Shown: positions 61,801 through 64,000 of the stretch, in pieces | How the letters are laid out: each line of letters begins with the position of its first letter | Position numbering within the stretch: the stretch's first letter is position 1 | Assembly: GCA_025917655.1 (NCBI GenBank) | Contig: CP084619.1 | Span: forward strand, 3,329,001 to 3,393,000 | Direction: 5' to 3' | Length of the DNA stretch: 64,000 bases | DNA from: Chlorella sorokiniana | Lineage: Eukaryota > Chlorophyta > Trebouxiophyceae > Chlorellales > Chlorellaceae | Made by a program: the position numbers and the translations under genes | The notes under the pieces: generated by a model | Seen by the model: the letters and a program-made list of their open reading frames with translations, nothing else | What the model was told of the DNA's origin: nothing | Database searches by the model: none

Positions 61801-62992
61801 GATGCAGCCAAGCATTTTCCACTGTGCCGCCCTGCCTCTCAACAGCCTGGCGGGCCCCTGCAGCAGCGCCCTCCCGTGCCACTGCAGCAGCGCCCTCCCG
61901 TGCCAAGGCAGCGCCCGCGGCGGCAGAGTGGCACCAAGCTCAGCGGATGCAACCCCAGCCCCTGGGCTCGCCCCTCTCCTCACCCCACCCACCCACCCAC
62001 CCACACCTGCGTATGCATGCAGCAGCGCGAGGCGGGTGTTGAGGTCCAGGGGCAGGCCGCGCGCCGCCATTTCGTCCCGCAGATCCTCCGCCCGCGACAC
62101 GTGGCCCGCCCGCCCGCAGGCGCTGATGACGCTCGAGTAGGCGGCCGCCTGAGCACGGTCCAGGGGCAGCGCAGGCAGGTGTGTGGTGACCGGGAGCGGA
62201 GGCTGGCTGGGGCCAGCAAGCTCGTGCAGCATGGGGGCAAGCAGCCAGACGGCAGCATGGCATCGCAGGGCAGCGGCGTGTGCGCTGCAGCTGCCTCCCG
62301 TGTCCCTGCCGGGCCTGCAGCTCACGTCTGGCTCGATGCCTCGCCGCTGCATTTCCTGGAAGAACCACATTGCGTCCCCCAGCTTGCGGTTCTTCATGCA
62401 CGCAAACAGACCTGCGCAGCGCATCGGGGCCCTGCGGTCGAGGGATGCACAGCGGGAAACGCCCGTCCCGCCCCCTGCAGCTTACCCGTCTTCAGGATCG
62501 CGCGGTCTGGCCGCACCCCGTTGAGAGACATCTCATCCACCACATCGCGGATGAGGTACGCACTGCACACGGTCAGGCGGCAGCATGACTGGTGGCGGCG
62601 ATTGCGGCAACACCGCTAGCGCCAGCTTCCTGGCCAAGCAAACCGCGCGCACACCCCGACAACTCCCCGGCTCACCGCTTCCGCCGCATCAGCCCCATCA
62701 CCATGCTGCGGTAGTCGTCCAGGCCACGGGGCGCATCAACCGGGGCATCCAGCTGTGCGTCTTGCCGGCGGCGAGGGCTGCTGCTGCCCGCCCCGTCGTC
62801 TGGGCCCTGCACCTCCCGCCACCATGCATCATCTACATCGCCGTCATCATCTTCAATCGCTTCAACGTGACTGCTAAGCTGCCTGCAACCGGCTGGTGCA
62901 AAGGGTCCTCGCAGGACGGCATCGCAGCCTGCTGCTGTGGCCCTAGCTCTGCTGAGCAGCAGACCTGCAATTCGTGCCGATGGCCCTGACAT
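58868..62992 (-). CDS. Organelle-targeted pentatricopeptide repeat (PPR) protein
   Basis: The ATG at 62992 opens an Arg/Ala-rich targeting leader (SGPSARIAGLLLSRARATAA). PPR-type helical repeats follow across many exons: LFACMKNRKLGDAMWFFQEM then QRRGIEPD; AYSSVISACGRAGHVSRAED then LRDEMAARGLPLD; KLERCREAFEELLELGHRGN then FVYAGILNCF; NADSYSAMLVVYNAALNSLV; HLNLDAWYEALHLFQEVLDR; and VYDNMRATQRWAPLLA. The middle has a strongly acidic Glu run (from a CTC repeat at ~60366-60422) and an Arg-rich part RVLRERAASRARSRLRFRVF. It ends RIMPLKREAFQRRQALLDAQ and a stop at 58868-58870. Such proteins bind specific organellar RNAs for stability, splicing or translation. Repeats are irregular and I see no DYW or SMR domain, so the target cannot be guessed. 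Confidence 0.75.
61858..61905. repeat. 24-base tandem repeat, two exact copies, in a PPR-gene intron
   Basis: Two adjacent identical 24-base units, each beginning CTGCAGCAGCGCCCTCCC, at 61858 and 61882. Confidence 0.9.
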
Positions 62993-63187
62993 GTTAAAGC
63001 AACATTGACCCCTTGTCGATCATTTACAACCTGCATGTACACTTCCAGGTGGCCAATTACTTCTCTCGGAGAGCAGCATAGACCCATTCCCGATAACGAT
63101 TGAACACAACAAATCACAAAGGTGTTCAGCCCCACTGACAGCCTCACACACGCTTTGGGGGTAGCAGTCGGTTTCTGAGCTCCAGCG
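62993..63187. promoter_or_regulatory. Compact divergent promoter, PPR gene / Tim17-family gene
   Basis: About 195 bases separate divergent starts of two genes whose products are probably imported into organelles. It is AT-richer than the flanks. No specific element is identified. Confidence 0.4.
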
Positions 63188-64000
63188 ATGGGCTTTCTCT
63201 GGGGCAAAACGCGCTGCAATGAAGTCGCTGGCTGGGATGAACGTATGATTAGCAAGCTTACCGTTGCAGGTGAGGCTGGCATGCCGGTGATGGCGGCGGT
63301 AGCTGAGCACCAGCAGCGGACGGCGGCCAGGCATTGTCCCCTGCTCATGTTCAATGCCTGTTCCCTCTGTTGCTCGCACATTGCAGGAGGCACGGGTGCA
63401 GCGGTCGGCAGCGTGCTTTCGGTGATGCACCAGCAGCCGATGGTGCGGTTCACAGCGGCCTCCACCGCCTCCTTCCTCATGCTGGCCGGCTGCTTCAGCG
63501 GTGAGCCCAGGCCCAAGCGCTGGCTGCTTGCAAGCGTGGGGCCCTGCAGCGCGCTGAGCACACGTAAGACTGCACAGCGATGCTGCATGCGTGCGTGTGC
63601 CGCGCCAGCACGCTCCCTGCCCGCCCGCCCCCACCCCGTGCAGTGGTCCAAGAGGTGAGCCGTCTTGTGCGCTGCCGCGACAGCCCTGCCAACAGCGTGC
63701 TGGCGGGGGCGGCCACCGGCGCGCTGCTCTACAAGACGCACGGTGAGGGCCCGTGGGCCGGGTGGAGCCGATTGCGAGGGTCGCCCGCGCCGCCACACAG
63801 GGCCGACGCGACCCGCTGCGCTGCCCGCTCGTGCAGGCCAGTCAGGCGTGCCGGGGGCCGTCATCTGTGCAGCCCTGGGTGGCGCTGTGCACCTGCTGTC
63901 GGCCAGGGTAGAGGCAGCTGGCGGCCTGCAGCAGCTGCTGGTGTCGATGGACCTGCTGGACCCACCGCCAGAGTGGGAGGAGCAGCAGCAGCAGGCGCGC
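63188..64000 (+). CDS. Tim17/Tim22/Tim23 (PRAT) family membrane protein, 3' end outside window
   Basis: The ATG at 63188 gives MGFLWGKTRCNEVAGWDE, then an intron. The next exon, after an AG near 63385, reads GGTGAAVGSVLSVMHQQPMV and FTAASTASFLMLAGCF; the next starts VVQEVSRLVRCRDSPANSVL with AGAATGALLYKTHG; the last visible has SGVPGAVICAALGGAVHLLS, MDLLDPPPEWEEQQQQ and runs to the window edge. Repeated short Gly-rich spans (GxxxG patterns such as GTGAAVGS and AGAATGALL) and a total near 170 residues fit the PRAT superfamily, which includes Tim17, Tim22, Tim23, complex I subunit NDUFA11/B14.7 and plastid OEP16. The late DLLDPPPEW is not assignable to one subgroup from memory. Location is mitochondrial or plastid membrane. 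Confidence 0.7.

Overview
The window is nuclear DNA from a GC-rich, intron-dense eukaryote, most likely a trebouxiophyte green alga of the Chlorella type. Chloroplast and plant-lineage genes support this: a Ccs1 cytochrome c assembly factor, a STAY-GREEN dechelatase, an IMPL1-like phosphatase, a thylakoid-lumen pentapeptide protein and a LAZ1/DUF300 protein. The short GT-AG introns, the strong G/C third-position bias and occasional TGTAA poly(A) signals also fit. There are no operons, CRISPR arrays, rRNA or recognisable tRNA genes. I recognised no retroelement, virus-like element or DNA transposon.

Layout: the 3' end of an RHD3/Sey1-type ER GTPase (+) at 1-0.5 kb; a kinesin-14 (-) at 0.8-6.4; CCS1 (+) at 6.5-9.4; an unrecognised plastid-targeted membrane protein (-) at 9.8-12.0; a lumenal pentapeptide protein (-) at 12.4-13.6; SGNH-type protein copy 1 (+) at 14.2-17.6; two tandem GT92/DUF23-like glycosyltransferases (-) at 17.9-22.6; an IMPL1-like phosphatase (+) at 22.9-24.6; a CCCH plus U-box protein (+) at 25.3-26.6; a GT61-like glycosyltransferase (+) at 26.8-29.9; a lectin plus beta-helix secreted protein (-) at 30.3-34.9; a proline-rich Cys protein (+) at 35.5-37.0; two more beta-helix proteins (-) at 37.6-41.9 and 42.9-45.9; STAY-GREEN (+) at 46.7-48.2; a LAZ1/TMEM184 protein (-) at 48.6-51.6; a largely empty 1.8 kb; SGNH copy 2 (+) at 53.3-56.3; a metallo-beta-lactamase-fold protein (+) at 56.7-58.7; a PPR protein (-) at 58.9-63.0; and a Tim17/22/23-family gene (+) running off the right edge.

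The main theme is secretory-pathway glycan biology. Between 14 and 56 kb, nine genes encode type II anchored or secreted proteins predicted to build, modify or bind extracellular polysaccharide: two SGNH esterase/acyltransferase-like, two GT92-like, one GT61-like, three beta-helix proteins (one with a SUEL-type galactose/rhamnose-binding lectin domain) and one Pro-rich Cys protein. They are interspersed with unrelated housekeeping genes. I infer a cell-wall or extracellular-matrix neighbourhood; the sequence alone does not prove co-function.

Almost every gene has one or more places where obvious homology jumps frame inside an exon, nearly always at a run of G or C. This looks like base-calling or assembly indels rather than biology. 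Exon ends and C-termini given here are therefore approximate.
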